Below, piece after piece: positions 52,450-61,675 of a stretch of DNA of 64,000 nt; within the stretch, counting starts at the first letter, position 1, and each line of letters opens with the position of its first letter. The notes under the pieces were generated by a model. The model was not told the DNA's origin. It saw only the letters and a list, made by a program, of their open reading frames with translations, and searched no databases. The stretch spans positions 124,001-188,000 of the forward strand of contig NZ_FXYY01000001.1 of NCBI RefSeq assembly GCF_900169165.1, written 5' to 3'. The position numbers were made by a program, and so were the translations under genes. Source of the stretch: Brevibacterium linens ATCC 9172 (GTDB taxonomy: Bacteria; Actinomycetota; Actinomycetes; Actinomycetales; Brevibacteriaceae).

Positions 52450-54504
52450 ATGGCCGGACTCATCAAGCGCGAGGACATCGACGAACTGCGCAGCCGCACC
52501 CGCATCGACGAGGTGATCGGGGAATTCGTCACCCTCAAGACCGCAGGCATCGGATCGCTCAAGGGCCTGTGCCCGTTCCACGACGAGAAGACTCCCTCGT
52601 TCACGGTGCGCCCCCAGGTCGGGATGTACCACTGCTTCGGCTGCGGTGAATCCGGCGACGTATTCACCTTCCTGCAGAAGGTCGAACAGCTCAGCTTCGT
52701 CGAAGCCGTCGAGACCCTGGCCGGCAAGGCCGGAATGCACCTGCGCTACGAGGACGGGAAGGGCCCCGACCGGGAACAGGCCAGCCGCAGGCAGCGACTG
52801 CTGGAGATGCACGAAGTCGCCGGGCGCTTCTTCGCCCAGGCGCTGGAATCCGAAGCCGGGCAGATCGGTCGCGAATTCCTCACTGGCCGCGGCTTCCCCG
52901 CGGAGTCGAGCCGAGTCTTCGGCATCGGCTTCGCCCCGAAATCCTGGGATGGACTGACGACACACCTGCGCAGGGCCGGATTCACCGATGAGGAGATCCT
53001 CGCCGGCGGCCTGGCCAGCGAGGGCGGACGCGGAATCTACGACCGGTTCCGCGGTCGGGTGATCTGGCCGATCAAGGACATGACCGCCCGGACCATCGGC
53101 TTCGGCGCCCGCCGACTCTATGACGATGACAAGGGGCCGAAGTACCTCAATACTCCGGAGACCGCGCTGTACCACAAGAACCAGGTCCTCTACGGCCTCG
53201 ATCTGGCGAAGAAGTCGATCGCGAAGACCAAGCGCGTCGTCGTCGTCGAGGGCTACACCGATGTCATGGCCGCCCACCTCGCCGGAGTCGACCAGGCCGT
53301 GGCCACCTGCGGTACGGCCTTCGGCGCCGAACACGTGAAGATCATCCGCCGCCTCCTCGGCGACGACCCGACCGGGCAGGTGATCTTCACCTTCGACGGC
53401 GACGCCGCCGGTCAGAAGGCTGCGCTCAAGGCCTTCGAATTCGAGAGCCTGTTCAGCGCCCAGACCTTCGTCGCCGTCGAACCCGACGGCCTCGACCCCT
53501 GTGACCTGCGGATGAGGAAGGGCGACGCGGCCCTGCGCGAACTCATCGACGGGTGCAAGCCGCTCTTCGAATTCGTCATCACCACCGCGATCGCCCGCTT
53601 CGACCTCGACACCGTCGAAGGTCGGATCTCCGCGGTCCGCGCCGCCGCCGAGGTGCTCACCGACGTCCGCGACCGAAACAGTCTTTCGCATTACTACCGG
53701 TTCGTCGCCGGCCGCATCGGCGTCGACATCGATGAGGTGGAGGCGGCGGTCCGCACCGCCGCTCGCCAGCCGAAGCAGAACAGACGGCCCGCCGAGGCGC
53801 CCGCCCGTCAGTCGTCATATCGCGACGGTCCGCCGCCGACGCCGACCGCGCCCGCACCCTCGACGTCAGCCGTACCCGGTTCGGGGTCAGGGTCCGGTGC
53901 CGGAACCGGACCGGGGCACGCCCCGTCCGGGGGCGCACGCGAGCCCGGGCCCGCCTCGGCGGGCGAGGCCTCCGACGAACGCGGCCTGGAATACGTCTAC
54001 GAGGAACGCCCCGACGTCTCGAACCTCTCGGCCCCGATCAGCCCTGCCCGGCTGAAGACGGAGAAGGGCGCCCTCATGGTCGCCCTTCAACATCCGGAAG
54101 TGGTGAATGCGAAGCTCTTCGACTCGCTGTCCGCGAAGGCCTTCGAACACCCCGGCTACCGGCGGATCCAGGACGCGATCGGACAAGCCGGGGGACTGGG
54201 TGCCGCCGGCCCCGCCCAGTCGAAATGGGCCGAGCGCGTCCTCGACGCCGCTGCCGAGGACCTCAGACCCTATGTGGCTCAGCTGCTCGTGACCCCGCTG
54301 CCGGTGATCGAAGGGGACGGGATCGACCGGTTCGCCCGCGGCATCGTCGCCCGCCTCTTCGACTACGACCTCGAACGCATCGCCAAGGAACTCCACTCTC
54401 GCCTGCAGCGCCAGGACACGGCCGACGGAGCAGGCCAGGCTGCACTGCTCGGCCAGCTGCAGACCCTCGAGCAGCACCGGGCGAGGCTGAGGACGCTGAT
54501 GTAG
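52450..54504 (+). CDS. dnaG: DNA primase
   Basis: 684 aa. The CHC2 zinc domain (CPFHDEKTPSF, then YHCFGCGESGD, about residues 39-65) binds template; the TOPRIM catalytic part has VVEGYTDVMAAH and FTFDGDAAGQKA; a long C-terminal region after a Pro/Ser/Gly-rich linker (about 430-520) should bind DnaB. It makes RNA primers for replication. ATG 52450 begins MAGLIKREDIDELRSRTRI, the standard start. Last gene of the dusB-dgt-dnaG operon. Confidence 0.97.
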   Translation: MAGLIKREDIDELRSRTRIDEVIGEFVTLKTAGIGSLKGLCPFHDEKTPSFTVRPQVGMYHCFGCGESGDVFTFLQKVEQLSFVEAVETLAGKAGMHLRYEDGKGPDREQASRRQRLLEMHEVAGRFFAQALESEAGQIGREFLTGRGFPAESSRVFGIGFAPKSWDGLTTHLRRAGFTDEEILAGGLASEGGRGIYDRFRGRVIWPIKDMTARTIGFGARRLYDDDKGPKYLNTPETALYHKNQVLYGLDLAKKSIAKTKRVVVVEGYTDVMAAHLAGVDQAVATCGTAFGAEHVKIIRRLLGDDPTGQVIFTFDGDAAGQKAALKAFEFESLFSAQTFVAVEPDGLDPCDLRMRKGDAALRELIDGCKPLFEFVITTAIARFDLDTVEGRISAVRAAAEVLTDVRDRNSLSHYYRFVAGRIGVDIDEVEAAVRTAARQPKQNRRPAEAPARQSSYRDGPPPTPTAPAPSTSAVPGSGSGSGAGTGPGHAPSGGAREPGPASAGEASDERGLEYVYEERPDVSNLSAPISPARLKTEKGALMVALQHPEVVNAKLFDSLSAKAFEHPGYRRIQDAIGQAGGLGAAGPAQSKWAERVLDAAAEDLRPYVAQLLVTPLPVIEGDGIDRFARGIVARLFDYDLERIAKELHSRLQRQDTADGAGQAALLGQLQTLEQHRARLRTLM

Positions 54505-54540
54505 AACACTGCACACAGTGAAATAGTGCACAATTGCAGA

Positions 54541-54576
54541 TTTGCATTTGGTGAAAGTTTGCACCTGGTGCAAAAT
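54541..54576. promoter_or_regulatory. TetR operators: perfect 17-bp palindrome plus degenerate copy
   Basis: TTTGCACCTGGTGCAAA at 54558-54574 is an exact palindrome. Immediately before it, 54541-54557 (TTTGCATTTGGTGAAAG) is a diverged copy in the same phase. CAAAAT (54571-54576) overlaps the palindrome and ends six bases before ATG 54583, so bound repressor would mask the -10. More half-sites (AGTGCACA) lie near 54523-54530. Confidence 0.7.
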
Positions 54577-54582
54577 GGACGT

Positions 54583-55227
54583 ATGCCCGTTGATGAATCC
54601 CTGCGCTCGAAAAAGGCGCGGCTGACCCGCAGCGCCCTCCACGAGGCGGCGATCACCCGCGTCCTCGAAGACGGCCTGGCCTGTGCCACCGTGGCGACGA
54701 TCGCCGCCGACGCGGGGGTGTCCACACGCACCTTCTTCAACTACTTCGAGACGAAAGAGGACGCGATCGTCGGCCTCGGATCCGAGGTCAGCGTCGATGA
54801 GGGCCTCGCCTTCGACTACGTCCACAGCCCTGCCGGGCTCGACACGCTGGCCGAGGACACGGCGCGCTTCGTCCGCGAAGCGCTGCTCGTCGGCTCCGTC
54901 GATCCCAAACTTCCGGCTCGGCGCCGCCGCCTCTTCGCTCTCTACCCGGAACTCGTGAGCAAGAGCTTCGACCGGGCAGAAGAACTCGAAGAGATCGTCA
55001 CCTCTCACGTGCTTGAGCGACTGCGCCACCTCGGCCAGGAGTTCTCCTCCGAGGAGTCCGCCTGGCGCAGCGCGCGGATGCTCACCCAGCTCTGCCGCGT
55101 CCCGCTCAACCATGCGGGACAGACGATCAAAGCCGATCCCGAAGCGGTCGAGGGCAAAGGCGGAACCCAAGCGATCTTCGAAGACTCCCTGAGCCTGTTC
55201 CGCAAGGTACTGGACCGACTGCAATGA
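54583..55227 (+). CDS. TetR family transcriptional regulator
   Basis: 214 aa. N-terminal HTH at about residues 15-60 (RSALHEAAITRVLEDGLACATVATI, cited for its first and last parts, and AGVSTRTFFNYFETKEDAI). The rest is a helical ligand domain. Its stop overlaps the MFS efflux start (ATGA at 55224-55227), so it controls an operon that includes itself, and the palindromes upstream are its probable target. An open frame from 54526 is rejected because the operator lies there. Confidence 0.92.
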   Translation: MPVDESLRSKKARLTRSALHEAAITRVLEDGLACATVATIAADAGVSTRTFFNYFETKEDAIVGLGSEVSVDEGLAFDYVHSPAGLDTLAEDTARFVREALLVGSVDPKLPARRRRLFALYPELVSKSFDRAEELEEIVTSHVLERLRHLGQEFSSEESAWRSARMLTQLCRVPLNHAGQTIKADPEAVEGKGGTQAIFEDSLSLFRKVLDRLQ

Positions 55228-57035
55228 CGAAAGCTGTGATGAGAAGCAACCACGAAACCGATGAGAAGGCGATGACGGCAACCACCTCGAAGAACTCAGC
55301 ACCCGCGGGACCCGACGCACAGACCGAGCCGATGGCCACCTCGGCGATCATTCTGCTCTTCGTGGGCCTGATGATCGCGATGTTCATGTTCTCCCTCAAC
55401 CAGACGGTGCTGGCGACCGCGCTGCCGACCATCGTCGGCGAACTCGACGGCGTCGACCAGATGCTGTGGGTCTCCACCGCGTTCATGCTCGCCTCGACGA
55501 TCATGATGCCCGTCTACGGCAAGGTCGGTGACCTGTTCGGACGCAAACCGCTGTTCATGTTCGCCATCTGCTGCTTCCTGCTGGGATCGGTCTTCGCCCT
55601 GATCGCGAACGAGATGTCGACGCTGATCCTCGGCCGCGTGCTCCAGGGCATCGGCGGCGGCGGAATGATGATCCTCTCACAGTCGATCATCGCCTCCGTC
55701 GTCCCCGCCCGCGAACGCGGCAAGTACATGGGCATCATGGGCTCGGCCTTCGCCGTGTCGTCCGTGGCCGGACCGCTCATCGGCGGCTGGCTGACCGAAG
55801 GACCCGGCTGGCGCTGGGCGTTTGCCATCAACTTCCCTCTGGGCATCATCGCCCTCATCGCCGCCGCCGTGTTCCTCAAGGTGCCCAAGCATGACAAGGG
55901 CGCAGGCAAGCGTCCGAAGATCGATGTCATCGGCATGGCGCTCGTGTCCATCGTGACTTCCTGCATCGTGCTCACCTCCGCTTGGGGCGGACACGACTAC
56001 GAATGGGGATCATGGCAGATCAACGGGCTTATCGTCACCGGAATCATCGCCGCAGTCGCCTTCGTCTTCGTCGAACTCAAGGTCAGCGAGCCGGTCATTC
56101 CGATGCACCTGTTCGCCAATCGCGACTTCCTTTTGTGCACGATCGCCGGTCTCTTCGTCGGCATCGGCATGTTCGGTGTGCTCTCCTACATGCCCACCTA
56201 CCTGCAGATGGTCCACGGCATCGATGCCACCGTCGCGGGACTGATGATGGTGCCGATGATGGGCACCATGCTCGTGTCGTCGACGCTCGTCGGATTCATC
56301 GTCTCCCGCACCGGCAAGTACAAGAAGTACCCGCTGACCGGCATCCTCATCATGGCCGCCGCACTCGTCCTGCTCTCCCAGCTCAAGGCCGAGAGCTCGG
56401 CCTGGGAGACCATCGGCTGCCTGGCGCTGCTCGGACTCGGACTGGGCTTGAGCATGCAGACTCTCGTCCTCGTCGTCCAGAACGCCTTCCCGGTGTCCAT
56501 GGTCGGCACCGCGACCGCCTCGAACAACTACTTCCGACAGGTCGGCGCCACCTTGGGCATGGCCTTCATCGGTTCCGTGTTCACCCAGCGGCTGATGGAC
56601 AACATCAAGTCCGGAATCACGGAGATCGCCAAGGCCTCCCCGCAGGGTCACATGCCCAAGGTCTCCTCGACCGGGCTGACCCCGGAGATCGTGTCGAAGC
56701 TGCCGGAGCCGATGCATTCGCTCATCATCACCTCCTACAACGATGCCCTCGTGCCCCTGTTCCTGTGGGTGGCTCCGCTGGCGGTCCTCGGTTTCGTCTT
56801 CCTCTGCTTCCTGCCCAACACTCCGCTGGCGCAGACGCTGAAGAACGAACCGGCGAAGCGGGAGAACCTCGACGTCGCAGCAGAGAATGCGGGGGCCGTG
56901 TCCGCGTCGGTTTCCACCCCGGTCGAGGCTTCATCGGTTAGTGTGGCAGAAAGCCCACTGTCCAAGGAGCCGAGGAATGACGGTACTGACCATACTCAAC
57001 GCACCCGGGACCGAGATCCCCGAGCTGATCACTGA
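55224..57035 (+). CDS. MFS multidrug efflux transporter, DHA2 (EmrB/QacA) family
   Basis: 603 aa with about 14 helices. Motif LNQTVLATALPTIVGEL, the DHA2 motif A YGKVGDLFGRKPLF, motif B GRVLQGIGGGGMM and motif C MGSAFAVSSVAGPLIGGWL are present. It exports hydrophobic cations or drugs with protons. The N-terminal 45 residues and C-terminal 60 residues are polar; the true start may be ATG 55242 or 55272. Overlaps the TetR gene by 4 bases; the next gene begins 59 bases before its stop. Confidence 0.9.
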   Translation: MTKAVMRSNHETDEKAMTATTSKNSAPAGPDAQTEPMATSAIILLFVGLMIAMFMFSLNQTVLATALPTIVGELDGVDQMLWVSTAFMLASTIMMPVYGKVGDLFGRKPLFMFAICCFLLGSVFALIANEMSTLILGRVLQGIGGGGMMILSQSIIASVVPARERGKYMGIMGSAFAVSSVAGPLIGGWLTEGPGWRWAFAINFPLGIIALIAAAVFLKVPKHDKGAGKRPKIDVIGMALVSIVTSCIVLTSAWGGHDYEWGSWQINGLIVTGIIAAVAFVFVELKVSEPVIPMHLFANRDFLLCTIAGLFVGIGMFGVLSYMPTYLQMVHGIDATVAGLMMVPMMGTMLVSSTLVGFIVSRTGKYKKYPLTGILIMAAALVLLSQLKAESSAWETIGCLALLGLGLGLSMQTLVLVVQNAFPVSMVGTATASNNYFRQVGATLGMAFIGSVFTQRLMDNIKSGITEIAKASPQGHMPKVSSTGLTPEIVSKLPEPMHSLIITSYNDALVPLFLWVAPLAVLGFVFLCFLPNTPLAQTLKNEPAKRENLDVAAENAGAVSASVSTPVEASSVSVAESPLSKEPRNDGTDHTQRTRDRDPRADH

Positions 57036-57942
57036 TCTGGGGGAGCGGGACGGGATCGAACTGCGCATCGCCGAGGCGTCGACCCTGTCCCAGGCGCTGC
57101 CCGGCACCGATGTGCTGCTGATGTGGGATTTCTTCTCCACCGCACTCAAGGATGCCTATGCACATGCCGACCGGCTCGACTGGGTCCATGCCGCCGCGGC
57201 GGGCGTCGATTCGCTCCTCTTCGATGAGCTCGTCGACTCGCCGGTGACGGTGACGAACGCCCGGGGGATCTTCGACCGCCCGATCGCCGAGTTCGTCCTC
57301 AGCTACATCCTCATGCATGCGAAGAGCTCGATCGGCTCGCTGAACGACCAAGCGGAGGGGAAGTGGAACCGCCGGTCGACCCGCGATATCGCCGGCACCA
57401 AGGCGCTCATCGTCGGCACCGGTGCGATCGGCCGGGGCATCGCCCGCCTGCTGACGGCCGTCGACATCGAGGTCACCGGAGCCGGGTCGCGCGCCCGCAG
57501 CGGCGACCCCGACTTCGGTGAGGTCATCGACTCCGCCGCCCTGCCCCAGCATGTGGCCGGATTCGACTGGGTCATCGACATCGCACCGCTGACGGAGAAG
57601 ACCGAGAGGCTCATCGGCGCCGAGGCATTCGCCGCCATGGATGACACCGCCGTGTTCATCAATGTCGGACGCGGAGACACCGTCGACACCGACGCGCTCG
57701 TCACTGCGTTGCGCGACGGGCAGATCGCCGGGGCCGGGCTCGACGTCTTCGACGAAGAGCCGCTGCCGGCCGACCATCCTCTGTGGGCGATGGACGATGT
57801 CATCATCACCCCGCATATGAGCGGAGACACGAACGGGTGGAGAATGCGGCTGGCCGAGCAGTTCCATCGCCTGTTCGAGGCGTATCTGGCCGGAGAGCGG
57901 TTCCCGCACACCGTGGACAAGAAGCTCGGGTACGTGCGGTGA
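56977..57942 (+). CDS. D-isomer-specific 2-hydroxyacid dehydrogenase
   Basis: 321 aa. NAD-binding motif VGTGAIGRGIARLL at about residues 142-155; catalytic Arg in NVGRGDTVD, Glu in DVFDEEPLP and His in ITPHMSG are all intact. It reduces a 2-oxoacid; the substrate is not clear (related to glyoxylate/phosphoglycerate types). GGAGCCGAGG lies just before ATG 56977, which is inside the MFS reading frame. Third gene of the TetR operon; the next gene overlaps by 4 bases (GTGA). Confidence 0.88.
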   Translation: MTVLTILNAPGTEIPELITDLGERDGIELRIAEASTLSQALPGTDVLLMWDFFSTALKDAYAHADRLDWVHAAAAGVDSLLFDELVDSPVTVTNARGIFDRPIAEFVLSYILMHAKSSIGSLNDQAEGKWNRRSTRDIAGTKALIVGTGAIGRGIARLLTAVDIEVTGAGSRARSGDPDFGEVIDSAALPQHVAGFDWVIDIAPLTEKTERLIGAEAFAAMDDTAVFINVGRGDTVDTDALVTALRDGQIAGAGLDVFDEEPLPADHPLWAMDDVIITPHMSGDTNGWRMRLAEQFHRLFEAYLAGERFPHTVDKKLGYVR

Positions 57943-58526
57943 GCCTGGCCGACGACCCTGCGGCGCAGCGGGCGTTCCTGGCCAGGGTGATCGCCGAACT
58001 CATCGCTGTGCGCCGTGCCCGTCTGCTGAGCATGCTGGTGCTCGCCCTGGCGATGCTCGTCGCCGGACTCGGTGCCGCCGTCCAGGCTCAAGGCGATCAC
58101 ATCGATGCGGTGCTGCTGTTCTCGGCATTCAGCCTCATCATGATCGGCATCGTCTGTGCGCTGGGCGCGATCATCGCCTGGACGCGGATCAACCGGGACG
58201 TGCTCGATTCGATCGCGGCCACCCGTCCGGCTCGAGCCAAGGCGCCGCGGACGCGGAACGCCGGACTCGCCGTGGCCCTCGGCTTCGCCATCATCGGGAT
58301 CCTGTTCGGCATCCTGCTGTGGGCTCAGACGCCGGTCCTGGCCGGCGCCGTCGTCATCGCCTGCCTGCTGCTGTCCTGCCTGGGACCCATCTGGGCGAAT
58401 GAGCTGGCCAACGCCGATGACCGACTCGCCGTCATCCTCGACAGCGACGACGAACTGGCTGACCGATTCGCCAGTTTCACGCCGATCTGGCTGCATGAAG
58501 CCATGGAGTCCGATGCCGCGGAGTGA
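57939..58526 (+). CDS. Membrane protein, four helices, unknown
   Basis: 195 aa from GTG 57939, whose GTGA overlaps the dehydrogenase stop. Two helix pairs (MLVLALAMLVAGLGAAVQAQ, IMIGIVCALGAIIAWTRI, AVALGFAIIGILFGILLWA, AVVIACLLLSCLGPIWA) with a basic linker and an acidic C-terminus (DSDDELADRFASFTP). No family recognised. Last gene of the TetR-MFS-dehydrogenase operon; a 15-bp-stem terminator follows. The longer frame from 57783 is inside the dehydrogenase and rejected. Confidence 0.7.
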   Translation: MSLADDPAAQRAFLARVIAELIAVRRARLLSMLVLALAMLVAGLGAAVQAQGDHIDAVLLFSAFSLIMIGIVCALGAIIAWTRINRDVLDSIAATRPARAKAPRTRNAGLAVALGFAIIGILFGILLWAQTPVLAGAVVIACLLLSCLGPIWANELANADDRLAVILDSDDELADRFASFTPIWLHEAMESDAAE

Positions 58527-58562
58527 TTGACACTTCCCGCTGCTGACCAGACGTCCCGAAAC

Positions 58563-58598
58563 CGGCAGAACCTCCCGTTCCTGCGGGAGGTTCTGCCG
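58563..58598 (+). terminator. Terminator of the TetR-MFS operon, 15-bp stem
   Basis: CGGCAGAACCTCCCG (58563-58577) pairs exactly with 58584-58598, loop TTCCTG, then TT. Confidence 0.85.
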
Positions 58599-58718
58599 TT
58601 CCCACGGGGTTGCGGCACGAAGCGGAGGGCATGCGGCCCAGGGTGCGGGATGGCGCCGAGCATGTGCTGAACCACTGGCGCAAGGCCCGGCGGGGACGGC
58701 GACGGACGTGAATGACGA

Positions 58719-58750
58719 AGGTGCCCGGAGTCGTGAGACTCCGGGCACCT
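58719..58750 (-). terminator. Terminator of the gap gene, 14-bp stem
   Basis: AGGTGCCCGGAGTC (58719-58732) pairs exactly with 58737-58750, loop GTGA, placed downstream of the minus-strand gap gene. Confidence 0.85.
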
Positions 58751-58813
58751 GTCTCAGCCAGTTATCGAACGCTCATCCGAGCGTTGCGGTGGGCCGCCTC
58801 GGCGATATCGATA

Positions 58814-60241
58814 TCAGGGAAAAGCCGGGACGTCGACGTCGGCCATCTTGGCCACGCAGCGCACGACCTGGCAGGAGTAGCCGAATTCGTTGTCGTACCA
58901 GACGTAGACGACGACGCGGTCCTCGTCGACGATCGTGGCCAGACCGTCGACGACACCGGCTCGCTTGGACCCGACGAGGTCGGTGGACACGAGCTCGGGG
59001 GAGGTGACGTAGTCGACCTGGTTGCGCAGCGGCGAATGCATCGACACTTCGCGTAGGAACGTGTTGAGCTCGTCGACCGAGGTGGCCGTGTCCAGGTTGA
59101 GGTTGAGGATCGCCATCGACACATTCGGGGTGGGCACGCGGATCGCGTTGCCCGAGAGCTTCCCGGCCAGCTCCGGCAGAGCCTTGGCCACGGCCTTGGC
59201 GGCACCGGTCTCGGTCAGCACCATGTTGAGGCCGGCCGCGCGTCCCCGGCGGGAGCCCTTGTGGAAGTTGTCGATGAGGTTCTGGTCGTTCGTGAACGAG
59301 TGGACCGTCTCGACGTGGCCGTTGCGGACACCGAACTTGTCGTTGATGGCCTTGAGCACCGGGGTGATCGCGTTCGTCGTGCACGAAGCGGCCGAGACGA
59401 TGGTGTCCGTGTCGAGGATCGCGTCGTCGTTGACTCCGAAGACGATGTTCTTCACATCGCCCTTGCCGGGAGCAGTGAGCAGGACCTTCGACGCACCGGG
59501 GCACGCGAGGTGCTTGGACAGGCCCTCTTCGTCGCGCCACTTTCCGGTGTTGTCGACGATGATGGCGTCATCGATTCCGTAGGCGGTGTAGTCGACTTCC
59601 GACGGGTCATTCGAGTAGATGACCTGGATGAGGGTGCCGTTGGCCTGGATGGTGCTGTTCTCCTCGTCGACGACGATGCTGCCGTCGAAGGCTCCGTGGA
59701 CCGAGTCGCGGCGCAGCAGGGAGGCGCGCTTGACGATGTCGTTCTCCCCATTGCGGCGCACGACGATCGCACGCAGACGCATACCGGTGCCGCCGGCGCG
59801 ATCGATGAGGATGCGGGCGAGCAGACGACCGATGCGACCGAAGCCGTAGAGGACGATATCGCGGACCTCGCCCTTGCCGGACTGAGATTCGACGACATCG
59901 GCGAGCTCGGAGGCGAGGAAGGCATCGACATCGGCGTTGGGATCATCGAGCTTCTCGATGAGGCGGCCCAGATCGATGCGGGCCGGTGCCAGGTTGAGCC
60001 CCGACAGCGCCTTGACGATGCGGTGGGTGATCTGGATGTCGAGCTCTTCGCCGAGGAAGTGGCGAGCATAGCGGTGCGCCTTGATCATGCCCGTCACCGA
60101 CTTATTCAGCAGCGACCGCCCGAACAGGGTGAGCAGCACGTCGTTCTCACGGTACAGGCGTCCGACTAGCGGAATGAGTTCTTCGGCGGCGGTCTGCTTC
60201 TTCGCCCAATCGTTCAGGCGAGCAGTCGTAGCGTCAGTCAA
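58814..60241 (-). CDS. gapB: Glyceraldehyde-3-phosphate dehydrogenase, long GapB type
   Basis: 475 aa, longer than ordinary GAPDH (about 335). About 125 extra N-terminal helical residues precede the NAD(P) motif VLYGFGRIGRLLARIL; the catalytic cysteine is in SAASCTTNAITPV (about residue 290) and WYDNEFGYSCQVV ends the domain. The same layout is that of Corynebacterium GapB, which is gluconeogenic and accepts NADP. The start is TTG (60239-60241) after GAGGGG; there is no good ATG nearby. Monocistronic with its own terminator. Confidence 0.9.
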   Translation of the reverse strand: MTDATTARLNDWAKKQTAAEELIPLVGRLYRENDVLLTLFGRSLLNKSVTGMIKAHRYARHFLGEELDIQITHRIVKALSGLNLAPARIDLGRLIEKLDDPNADVDAFLASELADVVESQSGKGEVRDIVLYGFGRIGRLLARILIDRAGGTGMRLRAIVVRRNGENDIVKRASLLRRDSVHGAFDGSIVVDEENSTIQANGTLIQVIYSNDPSEVDYTAYGIDDAIIVDNTGKWRDEEGLSKHLACPGASKVLLTAPGKGDVKNIVFGVNDDAILDTDTIVSAASCTTNAITPVLKAINDKFGVRNGHVETVHSFTNDQNLIDNFHKGSRRGRAAGLNMVLTETGAAKAVAKALPELAGKLSGNAIRVPTPNVSMAILNLNLDTATSVDELNTFLREVSMHSPLRNQVDYVTSPELVSTDLVGSKRAGVVDGLATIVDEDRVVVYVWYDNEFGYSCQVVRCVAKMADVDVPAFP

Positions 60242-60296
60242 AGGTCGTGTCCCCTCGGTCAGTTGAAACGGATGCGCCCACAGTCTACCGTCTCGC

Positions 60297-61334
60297 CTAC
60301 TCGCGATCGGACCGGCGTTCCTCGAATCGTTTGAAGCCCAGCAGGGTCAGCGCCACGATTCCCGCACCGGTGATGAGCGCGCCGAGGCTCTGCGCCTGCA
60401 CCTTCGGTTCGACGAACCGGTATTCCGGCTCCTCTTCGCGCGGCCGAGGCGGTTTCGCCGTGCCGATCCAGGCGGCGATGAACAGGATGATGCGGGCGAA
60501 GACGTTGAGCGTGAGCATGATCGCGATGATCGATCCGAACACGCCGGCGGCCTTGTTCCCGGAGAAGAGATTGACGAGCACGGTGGAGAAGTTGATGAGG
60601 ATGAGGAACGCGGTCGCGCCGATGAGGGAGCCGCGGTTCTTCGCCTGCTTGTCGACCGGCTTCTCCGGCAGCATCGTGAACAGGAACCAGAAGATCAGCC
60701 AGGCGGCGCCGAAGGTGAGGATGACCGGAACGATGAACAGCAGACTGCCGGCGAATCCGCCGAGCCCGAGGAAGTCGGCGATCATCGAGCGCAGACCGGT
60801 GCCGACGACCGTGAGCGCCACGGCCAGGAGGAGGCCGATGATGAGGCCGATGAGGGTGACCACGTTGTTGATGACCTTGCTGACGAAGGACTTCTCCGGC
60901 ACGGCATCGTCGAAGTCGTCGTGCAGCTGAGCTCTCACCGCGGCACCGAGGTTGCCGATGAATCCCTGACCTGTGTAGAGGCCGGTGAGAATACCGATGA
61001 TTCCCACTCCCTGCCAGTCGAGGAGGAAGCTCTCGAGCTGCTCGGTCAGCGAGGAGTTGCCGGCGGTGAAGGTCTCGATCTGCTTCGTGACCTCGGGAAG
61101 GAGCTCGGGGCGTGCGACGTCGAGGACGAATCCGATGCTCGCGAGGCTGACCATGGCGATGGGCATGACCGCGAGAACGAGGAAGTAGGTGATCGCGGCA
61201 CCGAACTGATTGCCCAGACGCTGTCCGAAACGCTGGACTGCGCGCACGAGGTGGGCGGGCCCGGGTCTGTTGACGGCATTGTGGCCGACCTCAGCGACGG
61301 TGTTGCGTGAGGCCAGTACTTTGGCAGGTGCCAC
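60297..61334 (-). CDS. YihY/BrkB family membrane protein
   Basis: 345 aa with about six helices. FGAAITYFLVLAVMPIAMV, GILTGLYTGQGFIGNLGAAV and LIGATAFLILINFSTVLVNLF match the YihY/BrkB family. Once annotated ribonuclease BN, the family is now regarded as membrane proteins of unknown function. GTG 61332-61334 has AAGGAG 9 bases upstream; the longer frame to 61421 lacks a ribosome site. A charged C-terminus (PPRPREEEPEYRFVEPK) faces the cytoplasm. Confidence 0.88.
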   Translation of the reverse strand: MAPAKVLASRNTVAEVGHNAVNRPGPAHLVRAVQRFGQRLGNQFGAAITYFLVLAVMPIAMVSLASIGFVLDVARPELLPEVTKQIETFTAGNSSLTEQLESFLLDWQGVGIIGILTGLYTGQGFIGNLGAAVRAQLHDDFDDAVPEKSFVSKVINNVVTLIGLIIGLLLAVALTVVGTGLRSMIADFLGLGGFAGSLLFIVPVILTFGAAWLIFWFLFTMLPEKPVDKQAKNRGSLIGATAFLILINFSTVLVNLFSGNKAAGVFGSIIAIMLTLNVFARIILFIAAWIGTAKPPRPREEEPEYRFVEPKVQAQSLGALITGAGIVALTLLGFKRFEERRSDRE

Positions 61335-61485
61335 GTGTGTGCTCCTTCGATGAGTATCCGCACGGTGCGTTCGTAATCCGGTCTGAGGTGTTCGTTTCCA
61401 CACTAACCGCTGTGAGCGCACTGTGAGCGGCGGGCCGCGCCCTTATCCGGACTTTTGGCCATGCCGAACCCTGATCCGGACTCTC

Positions 61486-61557
61486 TCGCCGCTGCTGTCG
61501 CCGCTGCTGTCGCCGCTGTAGCCGCCGCTGTAGCCGCCGCTGTCGCGACCGCTGCCA
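61486..61557. repeat. Six imperfect 12-bp tandem repeats
   Basis: Units of the type TCGCCGCTGCTG / CCGCCGCTGTAG run from 61486 to 61557. They lie between the BrkB and the GST-like gene. On the minus strand, in the frame of the GST-like gene but after its stop, they would encode an Ala/Thr tail. Confidence 0.85.
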
Positions 61558-61675
61558 CAGGTGGGCTCACCGGCAGTCTGCCTTCCGGCTCAGCTGTGGC
61601 GGATGTCCTCTCGGCCGGGGTGGGCGCCGGGACCAGCAGTGCATCGGCTCCTCGAGGGAGCGGCTCGCCCGTGAG

